Shown: positions 10,773 through 22,953, counted from the first letter of the stretch. The stretch: DNA of 64,000 nucleotides from an uncultured Acidocella sp. (GCF_946222605.1 NZ_CAMIIE010000013.1:6743-70742), one strand, 5' to 3'. A program made the numbers and translations. Notes: generated from the sequence alone by a model not told the origin.

Positions 10773-12602
10773 TCAGATTTCTTCAGCCCCGGCCGCACCC
10801 GTGCGGGCGCGGTCCAGCAGCTGCACATAGCGTATGAAGCGGTCGCTTGCACTCTGGTCGTCAGGATGGGCCAGCCAGAAGGCCTGGGCTTCGTCACGCT
10901 GCCGACGCAACGAGTCGATGCTGAAATCCATCAATTCGTACAAACTCCACCAACTTCGTCCGGCTTCCGCCGGGCTTGCACCCTTGATGAGGCTCAATTC
11001 GGCCTTGGCCAGCGCCGCCAGTTCGGCGGCGCGCGCATCAAGGCCGAGCTTCCGGAGATGGGTGAGAAGCGATTCGGTGTCAAGGGTTTTGCCAGAGAGC
11101 ACATAGGCGTGCAGCGCCTCCCGGAAGGGCTCGTCCTCCGCCGGCAAGGCGATATTCGAGAACGGCTCCTCGAACTCCGGCAGCAAGGCCGGGTGCGCCA
11201 GCAGAATGGCCAGCATCAGCCGCGCCCGCCTGGCATTGGCGGCCTCCGCGTCCGGGGCGGCCCGGGGCGGGATTTTCACCGGCGGCGGCGCTGGCGCGAA
11301 GCGCCCGCCCTTGCCAAAGCCGCCAGGCTGGAAGCGCGGCGCCGGGGCGCGGCGGGTGGCGGCGAAAAACGCGTCTTTCAACGCGTTGCGATATTCCTCG
11401 GCCAGGAATTTATCCGGAATGCTATTGGCCGCCCCCAGCAGACGCTGGCGAAAGCGGGTGCGGCCTTCAGGGGTCGCCAGATCCTGCCCGGCTTTCAGCA
11501 TATCGAACAGCACGGCCGAGAGCGGCTGCGCCTTGCCCAGCTCCGCCTCGAACGCGGCGCGACCGCCGCGCTTAATCAGGCTGTCAGGATCGTCCTTAGC
11601 CGGCAGGCGCAGCAATTTCAGGGTCTTGTCGGGTGTGAGCTGGCTCAGCGCCAGCTCGGCGGTCTTCAGCGCGGCGCGCTGGCCGGCGGCATCGCCATCG
11701 AAACACAGCACCGGGGCCGGGGAGAGGCGCCAGATTTCCTCCAGATGCTCCTCGGTCAGTGCCGTGCCCAAAGGGGCGATGGCGCCGCCAAACCCGGCCT
11801 GGGCCAGGGCGATGACATCCATATAGCCCTCGACCACGATCAAGGCCGCGCCCTTGCGCACCGCCTCGCGCGCCAGATTGAGCCCGTAGAGGGAGCGGCG
11901 CTTGGAGAACAAAGCCGTCTCCGGCCCGTTCACATATTTCGGCTGGCCCTCGCCCATGATCCGCCCGCCAAAGGAGATCAGCGCCCCGCGCCGGTCGCGG
12001 ATCGGGAACATCACCCGGCCGAAATACATATCCGTGGGGCCGCGCTCGCCGGCCTTCATCAGCCCGGCCTCGATCAGCTGGTCCGGCTTGATGTTCTGGC
12101 CGCGCAAGGCGGTGGCGAGCTGCCCCCTGCCCTCGCCGGAGAAGCCGAGCTGGAAGCGGCGTATGGTGTCGTCCGACAGGCCGCGCCCGCGCAGATAGGC
12201 CAGAGCCGCCCGCCCCTCCTGGCCCCAAAGCCAGAGCTGATATTCCTTGCAGGCCGCCTCCAGCACATCCGAGAGGCTGGAACGCCTGGCCTCCGCCTGG
12301 GCCGCCTGGGGGCTTTGCTTGGGGACTTCCAGCCCGGACTGAGCAGCCAGATCCTCCACCGCCTCCATGAAGGAGGCGCCGGTGCTCTTCATCACGAAGC
12401 TGATGACATCCCCATGCTCGCCGCAGCCAAAGCAGTGGAAATGATCGTCATAGACGTAGAAAGACGGCGTCTTTTCCCCATGAAACGGGCAGCAGCCCTT
12501 GCGCTCCCGCCCGGAGCGGCTGAGCTTGACCGATTTGCCGATCACGGTGGCGATCGGCAGCCGGGCCCGCAGCTCGTCGAGGAAATTCGCCGGGAGCGCC
12601 AT
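10773..12602 (-). CDS. dnaG: DNA primase DnaG
   Basis: Makes RNA primers for DNA replication. The 609-residue protein has the N-terminal CHC2 zinc finger (CCPFHGEKTPSF, then HCFGCGEHGD), the Toprim catalytic core with VVEGYMDVIAL and later CFDGDAAGQRAALK, and a C-terminal region for helicase interaction. A proline/arginine-rich linker (around APAPPPVKIPPRA) separates the core from the C-terminal part. Its start directly abuts the yqeY stop, so the two are coupled. Confidence 0.97.
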   Translation of the reverse strand: MALPANFLDELRARLPIATVIGKSVKLSRSGRERKGCCPFHGEKTPSFYVYDDHFHCFGCGEHGDVISFVMKSTGASFMEAVEDLAAQSGLEVPKQSPQAAQAEARRSSLSDVLEAACKEYQLWLWGQEGRAALAYLRGRGLSDDTIRRFQLGFSGEGRGQLATALRGQNIKPDQLIEAGLMKAGERGPTDMYFGRVMFPIRDRRGALISFGGRIMGEGQPKYVNGPETALFSKRRSLYGLNLAREAVRKGAALIVVEGYMDVIALAQAGFGGAIAPLGTALTEEHLEEIWRLSPAPVLCFDGDAAGQRAALKTAELALSQLTPDKTLKLLRLPAKDDPDSLIKRGGRAAFEAELGKAQPLSAVLFDMLKAGQDLATPEGRTRFRQRLLGAANSIPDKFLAEEYRNALKDAFFAATRRAPAPRFQPGGFGKGGRFAPAPPPVKIPPRAAPDAEAANARRARLMLAILLAHPALLPEFEEPFSNIALPAEDEPFREALHAYVLSGKTLDTESLLTHLRKLGLDARAAELAALAKAELSLIKGASPAEAGRSWWSLYELMDFSIDSLRRQRDEAQAFWLAHPDDQSASDRFIRYVQLLDRARTGAAGAEEI

Positions 12603-13061
12603 TTAGCCGGCCAGAGCCGCCTTCACCGCCTGCGAGGCCACACCCATGTCCAAGGCCGCGCCATGCTTGGCCTTCAGCGCGCCGACGACCTTGCCCATAT
12701 CCTTGGGTGAGCTGGCCCCGGTGGCGGCGATCGCCTCGGCGATGGCGGCGTTCAGCGCCTCGCCTTCCAGCGTCTGCGGCAGGAATTCGGAGATCACCGC
12801 GATCTCGGCCTCTTCCTTCGCCGCCAGCTCCTCGCGGCCGCCCTGGCGATACAGCGCCACCGAATCCCGGCGGGATTTGATCATCGAGCGCAGCATGGCC
12901 TGGATTTCATCGTCCGGGATCTGCTCCACGCCTTTCGGCCGGGCGGCGATGTCGGTATCCTTCAGCTTGGCCTGGATCATGCGCAGCGCCGAGGTGCGCT
13001 CCGCATTGCGCGCCAGCATGGACGCCTTCACCGCGGCGGTCAGATCTTCGCGAATAGCCAT
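12603..13061 (-). CDS. GatB/YqeY domain-containing protein
   Basis: A 152-residue stand-alone YqeY protein. It corresponds to the C-terminal tRNA-binding-like domain of the GatB amidotransferase subunit, starting MAIREDLTAAVKASMLAR and containing EFLPQTLEGEAL and the final helical bundle. Its exact cellular role is not established. It is the first gene of the yqeY-dnaG-rpoD operon and lies divergent from carA across a 91-base region, an arrangement common in alphaproteobacteria. Confidence 0.94.
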   Translation of the reverse strand: MAIREDLTAAVKASMLARNAERTSALRMIQAKLKDTDIAARPKGVEQIPDDEIQAMLRSMIKSRRDSVALYRQGGREELAAKEEAEIAVISEFLPQTLEGEALNAAIAEAIAATGASSPKDMGKVVGALKAKHGAALDMGVASQAVKAALAG

Positions 13062-13152
13062 TTCATACCCTCACTTGCTGGTCCGGAAAAAATTTCCGGC
13101 CCGTCCTATTCCATAATTGAGATCGGAGCAAAATTCCGCTAGAGAGGCTGCC

Positions 13153-14481
13153 ATGGCAATCTCCCTCGATGAAATCCTGCGCCGCCTCGGCGGCAGCGAC
13201 GCCGCGGCCACGCTGACCGGCGTCTCCCCCGAAGCCGTGCGCAAATGGCGCAGCAGCAACGCCATCCCGCCGCGTCATTGGCCCGCCATTATGGCGGCAA
13301 CCGGGCTCACCTGGGAAGAGCTTTCGGCCGCGCCCGAGAGCACCGAGGTCCCGCCCGGCGCCACCGCCGCCCTGGTGCTGGCGGATGGCACGGTATTCTG
13401 GGGCCGCGGCTTCGGCGCGCAGACCACCTGCGCCCCCTCGGAGCTTTGCTTCTCCACCGGCCTCACCGGCTATCAGGAGACGATGACCGACCCCTCCTTC
13501 GCCGGGCAGATTGTCACCTTCACCTTCCCGCATATCGGCAATGTCGGCACCAATGCCGAGGATATGGAAGCGACGCAGATTTTCGCGCGCGGCATGGTGA
13601 CCAAGGAAGATGTCACCTCCCCCTCCAATTACCGCTCCACCGCCCCGCTCGGCGCCTGGCTGAAAGCCCAGGGCATCGCCGGCATCGCCGGCGTGGATAC
13701 CCGCGCGCTGACCCTGCGCATCCGCGATCTGGGCGCGCCGAATGCCGTTCTCTCTTATCCGGAGGATGGCAAGTTCGACCTCAAGGCCCTGGCCGCGCAG
13801 GCGGCGGGCTGGGCCGGGCTGGAAGGCCTCGATCTGGCCAAGGAGGTCTCCTGCACCCAGTCCTATGAATGGACCGGCGGCACCTGGGGCTGGGCCAACG
13901 GCTTCGCCGAGACCAAGGGCGGCAAGAAGGTCGTGGCCGTGGATTACGGCGCCAAGCGCAACATCCTGCGCTCGCTGGCCTCCGCCGGCTGCCAGGTGAC
14001 AGTGGTGCCCGCCACCGCCACCGCCGAGGATATTCTGCGCCACCAGCCGGACGGCGTGTTCCTTTCCAACGGCCCTGGCGACCCGGCAGCCACCGCCGCT
14101 TACGCGGTGCCGGCGATCCAGGGCGTGATGCAAGCCGGCGTGCCGATTTTCGGCATCTGCCTCGGCCACCAGCTGCTGGCCACCGCGCTCGGCGGCAAGA
14201 CCTATAAGCTGGAGCGCGGCCATCGCGGCGCCAACCAGCCGGTGAAGGATCTGACGACGGGCAAAGTGGAGATCACCTCGCAGAATCACGGCTTCGCGGT
14301 GGATGAGAAGAGCCTGCCCGAAGGTGTGGAGGTCACCCATGTCTCGCTGTTCGACGGCTCCAACGAAGGCATCGCCGCCCCGGCAAAGAAAGTGTTTTCG
14401 GTGCAGTATCACCCGGAAGCCAGCCCGGGCCCAAGCGACAGCGCGTATCTCTTCACCCGCTTCGTCGAGCTGATGGGCTGA
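13153..14481 (+). CDS. carA: Carbamoyl-phosphate synthase small subunit with N-terminal HTH domain
   Basis: Glutamine amidotransferase subunit that hydrolyses glutamine and supplies ammonia to CarB for pyrimidine and arginine synthesis. The start at 13153 follows AGAGAGG. Residues 1-60 are not part of normal CarA. They look like a small helix-turn-helix: SDAAATLTGVSPEAVRKW, then IPPRHWPAIMAATGLTWEEL. The CarA core begins near residue 70 (TAALVLADGTVFWGRGF). The class I glutaminase triad is visible as GICLGHQL and QYHPEASPGP. I recall NCBI using the name carph-isopro for this extension in alphaproteobacterial CarA and isoprenyl synthases. A regulatory role is inference. Confidence 0.96.
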   Translation: MAISLDEILRRLGGSDAAATLTGVSPEAVRKWRSSNAIPPRHWPAIMAATGLTWEELSAAPESTEVPPGATAALVLADGTVFWGRGFGAQTTCAPSELCFSTGLTGYQETMTDPSFAGQIVTFTFPHIGNVGTNAEDMEATQIFARGMVTKEDVTSPSNYRSTAPLGAWLKAQGIAGIAGVDTRALTLRIRDLGAPNAVLSYPEDGKFDLKALAAQAAGWAGLEGLDLAKEVSCTQSYEWTGGTWGWANGFAETKGGKKVVAVDYGAKRNILRSLASAGCQVTVVPATATAEDILRHQPDGVFLSNGPGDPAATAAYAVPAIQGVMQAGVPIFGICLGHQLLATALGGKTYKLERGHRGANQPVKDLTTGKVEITSQNHGFAVDEKSLPEGVEVTHVSLFDGSNEGIAAPAKKVFSVQYHPEASPGPSDSAYLFTRFVELMG

Positions 14482-14492
14482 ATATAGAGAGT

Positions 14493-14530
14493 TTACTAAT
14501 TTATACGATTTAATCCGTATAAATTAGTAA
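14493..14530. promoter_or_regulatory. AT-rich perfect palindrome between carA and the ATPase gene
   Basis: A 15-bp perfect inverted repeat, TTACTAATTTATACG and its complement, with an 8-base loop; GAG/CTC pairing extends it past one bulged base. It lies 11 bases after the carA stop and 18 bases before the ATPase start. It lacks a T-run, so it is a poor terminator. Its AT content contrasts sharply with the surrounding DNA. An operator or an insertion-related site are both possible. Confidence 0.55.
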
Positions 14531-14548
14531 CTCGTCTATAACCCCCTC

Positions 14549-15748
14549 ATGGACCCTTTGCGCAACCCTTTCGCCCCCGGAGCCGGCACGCCCCCGCCTG
14601 AATTGAGCGGGCGCGAGGCTTTGCTGGCGCGCGCCGCCCAGGCATTGGGCCGGGTGCAGAATGGGCGTACCGAAAAAGGGCTTGTGCTGGTGGGGCTGCG
14701 CGGCGTCGGCAAGACGGTGCTGCTCAACGAAATCCGCCGCCGCGCCCAGGCGCAGGGGCTACGCACTTGCCTGGTGGAAGCGCATGAAGGCAAGAGCCTG
14801 CCGGCGCTGCTGATCCCGCATCTGCGCCGGGTGCTGCTGGATCTGGACCGGGCCGAGGCGCTGAGCGCCACGGTCAAGCGTGCCCTGCGGGTGCTGAAAA
14901 GCTTCATGACCGGCTGGAAAACCAAGATCGGCGAGGTCGAGGTCACGCTGGATATCGATCCCGAGACCGGTGCGGCCGATAGCGGGGACCTGGAGGCGGA
15001 TCTGCCTGAGCTGATCGCCGCCATCGGCGAGGCCGCCGCCGCGCGCAACAGCGCCCTGGCGCTGTTCATCGACGAAATTCAGTATTTCAAGCCGGCCGAG
15101 CTCTCCGCCTTGATCATGGCGCTGCACCGGGTGGCGCAGGAGCGCCTGCCGGTGGCCTTGTTCGCCGCCGGGTTGCCGCAGGTTACCGCCCTGTTCGGCC
15201 ATTCCAAATCCTATGCCGAGCGGCTGTTCGACTTCCCCGAGATCGGCGCGCTGAGCCCTCTGGAAGCGATTGAGGCGCTGGCCAAGCCCGCCGCCGCCGA
15301 GGCGGTCTATTTCGACGAGGCGGCTCTGGGGCTGATCTATCAGCAAACCCGCGGCTATCCGTTCTTCGTGCAGGAATGGGGCTATCATTGCTGGAACAGC
15401 GCCCCCGCCCCGCGGATCGGCCTTGCCGACGCGCAAACCGCCAGCGACATCGCGCTGCGCCGCCTTGACGAGGGGTTTTTCCGCGTCCGCTTCGACCGCC
15501 TGACCCCGCGCGAGAAAAACTATCTGCGCGCCATGGCCGAGCTCGGCCCCGGCCCGCACCGCTCCGGCGAGGTGGCGGCCAGGCTGGAGAAAAAATCCCC
15601 CGCCCTCGCCCCGCTGCGCGACGGGCTGATCGGCAAGGGCATGATCTACGCCCCCGCCCATGGCGACATCGCCTTCACCGTACCGCTTTTTGACGAATTC
15701 ATGCAGCGCGCGATGAAGCGCGCCCCCCTCAACTCCCCCGCTGCCTGA
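14549..15748 (+). CDS. AAA-type ATP-binding protein (Orc1/Cdc6-like STAND fold)
   Basis: A 399-residue P-loop ATPase. Walker A is GLRGVGKT at residues 49-56 and Walker B is LFIDE at 172-176. The region LPVALFAAGLPQVTALFG carries the sensor 1 position, and FFVQEWGYHCW follows. The C-terminal part (LTPREKNYLRAMAELG) looks like a winged helix, so the architecture resembles archaeal Orc1/Cdc6-like and related AAA-16 proteins. Its role is not known. It lies between carA and carB, 14 bases before carB, and is preceded by an AT-rich palindrome. Confidence 0.8.
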   Translation: MDPLRNPFAPGAGTPPPELSGREALLARAAQALGRVQNGRTEKGLVLVGLRGVGKTVLLNEIRRRAQAQGLRTCLVEAHEGKSLPALLIPHLRRVLLDLDRAEALSATVKRALRVLKSFMTGWKTKIGEVEVTLDIDPETGAADSGDLEADLPELIAAIGEAAAARNSALALFIDEIQYFKPAELSALIMALHRVAQERLPVALFAAGLPQVTALFGHSKSYAERLFDFPEIGALSPLEAIEALAKPAAAEAVYFDEAALGLIYQQTRGYPFFVQEWGYHCWNSAPAPRIGLADAQTASDIALRRLDEGFFRVRFDRLTPREKNYLRAMAELGPGPHRSGEVAARLEKKSPALAPLRDGLIGKGMIYAPAHGDIAFTVPLFDEFMQRAMKRAPLNSPAA

Positions 15749-15762
15749 CCTGGAGCCAGAAC

Positions 15763-19005
<3,243 letters not shown>

Positions 19006-19010
19006 TGGCC

Positions 19011-19032
19011 CGCCGGCGGGAGACCGCCGGCG
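19011..19032 (+). terminator. Hairpin after carB
   Basis: The sequence CGCCGGCGG, loop GAGA, then CCGCCGGCG forms a 9-bp stem 5 bases after the carB stop, followed by TCCATTTTCTT. The weak T-run suggests partial termination before greA. A second hairpin, GGGGCC-TTTG-GGCCCC, lies just before the greA ribosome site. Confidence 0.45.
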
Positions 19033-19087
19033 TCCATTTTCTTGACCTCTAACCACCCGGGGGCCTTTGGGCCCCTGAGGAGATGCA

Positions 19088-19561
19088 GTGCAGAAATTTC
19101 CCATGACCGCGAGCGGGCTCGTGGCCCTCGAAGACGAATTGCGGAACCTGAAGGCCGTTGAGCGTCCGGCGATCATCCGCGCCATCGCCGAGGCGCGCGC
19201 CCATGGCGACCTCTCCGAGAACGCCGAATACCACGCCGCGCGCGAGCGCCAATCCTTCATCGAAGGCCGCATCGCCGAGCTGGAGGAAATCACCTCCGCC
19301 GCCGAAGTGATCGACCCGACCGCGCTCTCCGGCGACACCGTGAAGTTCGGCGCCACCATCCTGCTGGTGGATGAGGATACCGATGCCGAGGTGTCCTACC
19401 AGATCGTCGGCGTGCATGAGGCCGATATCAAGCAGGCCCGCCTCTCCGTCACCTCGCCGCTGGCGAAAGCGTTGATTTCCAAGCGCGTCGGCGACACCGT
19501 GGCGGTGCCCGCCCCGGGCGGCGACCGCTCCTACGAAATCCTGAAAATCAGCTACGTCTGA
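19088..19561 (+). CDS. greA: Transcription elongation factor GreA
   Basis: Rescues backtracked RNA polymerase by stimulating transcript cleavage. The 157-residue protein has the N-terminal coiled-coil hairpin with the acidic tip (HGDLSENAEYHAARERQSF) and the C-terminal FKBP-like domain (SYQIVGVHEADI, then PAPGGDRSYEIL). I use the GTG at 19088 because it follows GAGGAG and gives the usual MQKFPMT start. An ATG at 19083 in another frame stops at once. It sits between carB and ilvA; the ilvA ATG is only one base beyond its stop. Confidence 0.96.
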   Translation: MQKFPMTASGLVALEDELRNLKAVERPAIIRAIAEARAHGDLSENAEYHAARERQSFIEGRIAELEEITSAAEVIDPTALSGDTVKFGATILLVDEDTDAEVSYQIVGVHEADIKQARLSVTSPLAKALISKRVGDTVAVPAPGGDRSYEILKISYV

Positions 19562-19562
19562 G

Positions 19563-20759
19563 ATGATCACGTACGACGATGTCCTGGCCGCCGCCGCGCG
19601 GATCCAGGGGGCGGTGCTGCGCTCGCCCTTCCTGCGCATGGATGGGCTCTCCCGCCTGACCGGGGCGGAGTTGTATGTGAAGCTGGACCATCTGCAGGCC
19701 ACCGGCGCCTTCAAGGAGCGCGGCGCCGCCAACCGCATCGCGCTGCTCACCGAGGAGGAGCGCCAGCGCGGCGTGGTGGCGATGTCGGCCGGCAACCATG
19801 CCCAGGCGGTGGCCCGCCACGCGGCCCTGGCCGGCATCAAGGCCACCATCGTGATGCCCCGCCACACCCCGGCCACCAAGGTCACCCGCACCGCCAGCTG
19901 GGGCGCGCATGTGGTACTGCACGGGGAAAATCTGGCCGAAGCCGCCGCCGAGGCGCGCCGGCTGGAAGCCGAAGAGGGGCTGTTCTTCATCCACCCTTAT
20001 GACGACCCCGCGGTGATGGCCGGCCAGGGCACCATGGCGCTGGAAATGCTGCAGGACGTGCCGGATCTGGACGCCATCGTCGTCGCCACCGGCGGCGGCG
20101 GGCTGGTCGCCGGCTCCGTCACCGTCGCCCGGCATCTGCGCCCTGAATGCCAGGTCTACGGCGTCGAGGTCGAGCATTACGCCGCCTTCGCCCAGGCGCT
20201 GGCGGGCCAGGAGATCAAGGTCGGCGGCCCGACCATCGCCGAGGGCATCGCCGTGCGCGATATCGGCCAACGCCCGCTGGCGGTGCTGAAGGCGCTGGAG
20301 GTGCCGGTGCTGGTCGTCTCCGAACATGCGGTGGAGAGCGCCATCGACAGTTTCGCGGAAAACGCCAAGCAGGTCACCGAAGGGGCGGGCGCTGTCGGCC
20401 TCGCCGCGGTGATGAGCTTCCCCGAGCATTTCCGCGGCAAGAAGGTCGGCATCTCGATCTGCGGCGCCAATATCGACCCGCGCATCCTGGCCAACACGCT
20501 GATGCGCTGCCTGCTGCGCGATGGCCGGCTGCTGCGCCTGGTGCTGGAGATGCCGGACCGGCCCGGCATGCTGGCCGAGGTCTCGCGCCGCATCGGCGAT
20601 CTCGGCGGGAATATTCTGGAAGTGGCGCATCACCGCCTGTTCTCCAGCCCTTCGGTGCAGGATGCGCAGCTGGAGGTGATGATCGAGGCGCGGGACGCGG
20701 CACATGGCGAGGCGATCGAGGCATCGCTGGCGGAGCTGTTCGTGCTGCGCAGGCTTTAG
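19563..20759 (+). CDS. ilvA: Threonine ammonia-lyase (threonine dehydratase), ACT-containing
   Basis: PLP enzyme converting threonine to 2-oxobutanoate and ammonia, the first step of isoleucine synthesis. The 398 residues contain the PLP lysine motif (ATGAFKERGAANR), the glycine-rich phosphate loop (ATGGGGLVAG) and a single C-terminal ACT domain (MPDRPGMLAEVSRRIG). This is the short single-ACT form rather than the long E. coli IlvA, so a catabolic TdcB-like role is also possible. It starts one base after the greA stop. Confidence 0.93.
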   Translation: MITYDDVLAAAARIQGAVLRSPFLRMDGLSRLTGAELYVKLDHLQATGAFKERGAANRIALLTEEERQRGVVAMSAGNHAQAVARHAALAGIKATIVMPRHTPATKVTRTASWGAHVVLHGENLAEAAAEARRLEAEEGLFFIHPYDDPAVMAGQGTMALEMLQDVPDLDAIVVATGGGGLVAGSVTVARHLRPECQVYGVEVEHYAAFAQALAGQEIKVGGPTIAEGIAVRDIGQRPLAVLKALEVPVLVVSEHAVESAIDSFAENAKQVTEGAGAVGLAAVMSFPEHFRGKKVGISICGANIDPRILANTLMRCLLRDGRLLRLVLEMPDRPGMLAEVSRRIGDLGGNILEVAHHRLFSSPSVQDAQLEVMIEARDAAHGEAIEASLAELFVLRRL

Positions 20760-20769
20760 GAAGAAAGTC

Positions 20770-20811
20770 GTGGTGACTTTTTAAAAAAAGTCCCCACACC
20801 CCCCAAAAATT
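20770..20811. terminator. Composite terminator repeat, copy 3 (short form)
   Basis: Between convergent ilvA and the aldo/keto reductase gene, an imperfect hairpin pairs GTGGTGACTTTTT with AAAAAGTCCCCAC. It is flanked by ACCCCCCAAAAATTTTT, the conserved right flank of the family. The GC middle hairpin is missing here. Confidence 0.7.
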
Positions 20812-20812
20812 T

Positions 20813-21868
20813 TTACCCCTTATCCTTCGGCTCGAACGGCAGCGGCACGCGGTTGCGGGCCTGGCGCTCGATCATCCAGCCGGGATATTCCGGCGGCAGC
20901 GCGCTCACCTCGGCCAGCTTGTCCAGCTCATGTTCGGTCAGCATCAGATCGGCCGCCGCCAGATTATCTTCCAGCTGCTGGGTGTTCTTGGCGCCGACGA
21001 TCACGCTGGTGACATGTTTCTGCGCCAGCAGCCAGGCCAAAGCCACCCGCGCGACCGAGACCGCATTCGCATCGCCAATCTCGCGCATCACCTCGATGCA
21101 ACGATCCGCCCGGTCCTTATCCACCGGCGGGAAATCGAAGGAGAGCCGGCGGGAATCATTTTCCTTCTCGCCCCCCGGGCCGTATTTGCCCGAAAGATAG
21201 CCCCCCGCCAGCGGCGACCAGACCATCAGCCCCAGCCCTTCCTCATTCAGCAGCGGCACGATCTCGCGCTCCAGATCCCGCCCGGCGATGGAATAATAGG
21301 CCTGCAGCGTCTCGAACCGCGCAAAGCCGCGCCGCTCCGAAATCCCCAGCGCCTTGGCGATCTTCCAGGCGGACCAGTTGGACACGCCGACATAGCGCAC
21401 CAGCCCTTGGGCGACCAGATCATCCAGCGCGCGCAGCGTCTCCTCGATCGGGGTGATCGGGTCATTGGCATGGATCTGGTAGAGATCGAGATAATCCAGC
21501 TGCAGCCGCTCCAGGCTCTGCTTCACCCCGTCCATGATATGCCCGCGCGAGGCCCCGCGCTCATTCACGCCAGGCCCCATCTCGCCATAGACCTTGCTGG
21601 CAATCACCACATCCGAACGCTTGGTGCCGAGATTTTTCAAAGCCTGCCCAAGCAGACGCTCGGATTCGCCAAAGGAATAGACATCCGCCGTGTCGATGAA
21701 ATTGACCCCGGCCGACAACGCGGTGCCGACGATGCCATCCACCTCCTCCTGGCGCAGCGCGCCGATGGCCTTCCAGAACCCGGCATTCTCATTGCCGCCG
21801 AACGTCATGGTGCCGAGGCAGATTTCAGACACGTAAAGGCCAGTACGGCCCAGCTGCTTGTATTTCAT
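20813..21868 (-). CDS. Aldo/keto reductase
   Basis: NADPH-dependent oxidoreductase of 351 residues with a TIM-barrel fold. The family tetrad is visible: Asp and Tyr in IDTADVYSFGESE, Lys in IASKVYGEMG and His in YLDLYQIHAND. The cofactor region near the C-terminus (TSVIVGAKNTQQLEDN) matches AKR proteins. The start MKYKQLGRTGL at 21868 follows AGGAG; an upstream ATG at 21895 adds nine unlikely residues. The substrate is unknown. It lies alone, divergent from the retropepsin-like gene. Confidence 0.92.
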   Translation of the reverse strand: MKYKQLGRTGLYVSEICLGTMTFGGNENAGFWKAIGALRQEEVDGIVGTALSAGVNFIDTADVYSFGESERLLGQALKNLGTKRSDVVIASKVYGEMGPGVNERGASRGHIMDGVKQSLERLQLDYLDLYQIHANDPITPIEETLRALDDLVAQGLVRYVGVSNWSAWKIAKALGISERRGFARFETLQAYYSIAGRDLEREIVPLLNEEGLGLMVWSPLAGGYLSGKYGPGGEKENDSRRLSFDFPPVDKDRADRCIEVMREIGDANAVSVARVALAWLLAQKHVTSVIVGAKNTQQLEDNLAAADLMLTEHELDKLAEVSALPPEYPGWMIERQARNRVPLPFEPKDKG

Positions 21869-21983
21869 CCGGTTGATCTCCTGAACGGCCGGCATGTGGG
21901 GGTTCCGGCGCCCAGACGCAACGACACTTGCCTCTTAGGGAGAAAAAAATTTAACGTCTCATTACCAAAATGGTGAGGCGTCG

Positions 21984-22928
21984 ATGAAATTTCTGCATCT
22001 TGTTCGGCTTTGTCTCGTCGCCTTGCCTGTGCTCGCCTCCGGCATCGCGCAAGCGAAGGATTGTAAGCTCGAACAGGTGGCGGACCTACCCGTGAGCTGG
22101 ATCGACGGCAACCCGATTATCTCCATCTCCATCGCCGGAGCGCCGGCAAGGATGCTGCTTGATACCGGCTCGCAGGTGAGTCTACTGACAGACAGAGCCT
22201 TCGAGCAAATGGATTTGACCGGCAGCGTGAATGCAGGCGGCTCTCAGATCTTGACCGGCTCCTACATGAACTTTCTCGGCAGCACCGAGCAGGTTGACGA
22301 CGCGACAATGCAGGCTGTGAAAATCGGCCATGCCACAGTGCGCGATCAGGTGCTGATCTTGTTGCGCAAGATAGGGGGCGGTTCCGGACCTCAGCAGGTG
22401 GACGGCGTTCTCGGCTTCGACGCATTGGAGAATTTCGACATCGCGCTGGATCTTGGCCATGGGCGCATCCAGCTTTACGCGCTTGAGCGGTGCGACACCC
22501 CTCAATACCCTTGGAAGGGTCTTTATGCACCCGTGCCGCTGTCGCACTATGATGGAGTAATGCCAAAGCTGCAGGTCGGCGTAGATGGCCAGGCGTTGAA
22601 TATGATCCTGGATACCGGCGCGGCACGGGGCGAGCTGCCGGCCAGGGAACTCGCCCAAGCTGGGATCAAGGCGGAGGCCGTGGCCGCAAGCTCCAGTGTC
22701 TTCACTGACGCCGTGGGCCATGAATTGCGTATTCAGCACGAGCAATTCGCCACCTTCGATGTTGGGGGAGAAGAATTCCAGAATGCCTGGATCGATGTGA
22801 ACCAAACCGTGCAGACGGCCACGGACACGCCTTTCATCGGCACGCTAGGCGAGGATTATCTTACCACCCACAAGGTCTTCATCTCCAACTCGACCGAGCA
22901 AGTTCTGCTCGGCGTGAGCAACCAGTAA
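21984..22928 (+). CDS. Exported two-domain retropepsin-like aspartic protease
   Basis: A 314-residue protein with a signal peptide that probably cleaves after AQA near residue 24. Two aspartic protease half-sites are present 150 residues apart, LLDTGSQ with Asp60 and ILDTGAA with Asp210, each followed by a hydrophobic-glycine segment. A single chain can therefore form the pepsin-like pair. The substrate is not known. The DNA is visibly less GC-rich than its neighbours, which may indicate acquisition. A small imperfect hairpin lies just before the start (about 21953-21980). Confidence 0.8.
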   Translation: MKFLHLVRLCLVALPVLASGIAQAKDCKLEQVADLPVSWIDGNPIISISIAGAPARMLLDTGSQVSLLTDRAFEQMDLTGSVNAGGSQILTGSYMNFLGSTEQVDDATMQAVKIGHATVRDQVLILLRKIGGGSGPQQVDGVLGFDALENFDIALDLGHGRIQLYALERCDTPQYPWKGLYAPVPLSHYDGVMPKLQVGVDGQALNMILDTGAARGELPARELAQAGIKAEAVAASSSVFTDAVGHELRIQHEQFATFDVGGEEFQNAWIDVNQTVQTATDTPFIGTLGEDYLTTHKVFISNSTEQVLLGVSNQ

Positions 22929-22953
22929 CAAGCCGAAAAATCATTCCGGCCCC

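Noticed and set aside
14493..14530. Rho-independent terminator for carA
   Set aside because: The stem is AT-rich and no T-run follows, so a regulatory or insertion-related role is more likely.
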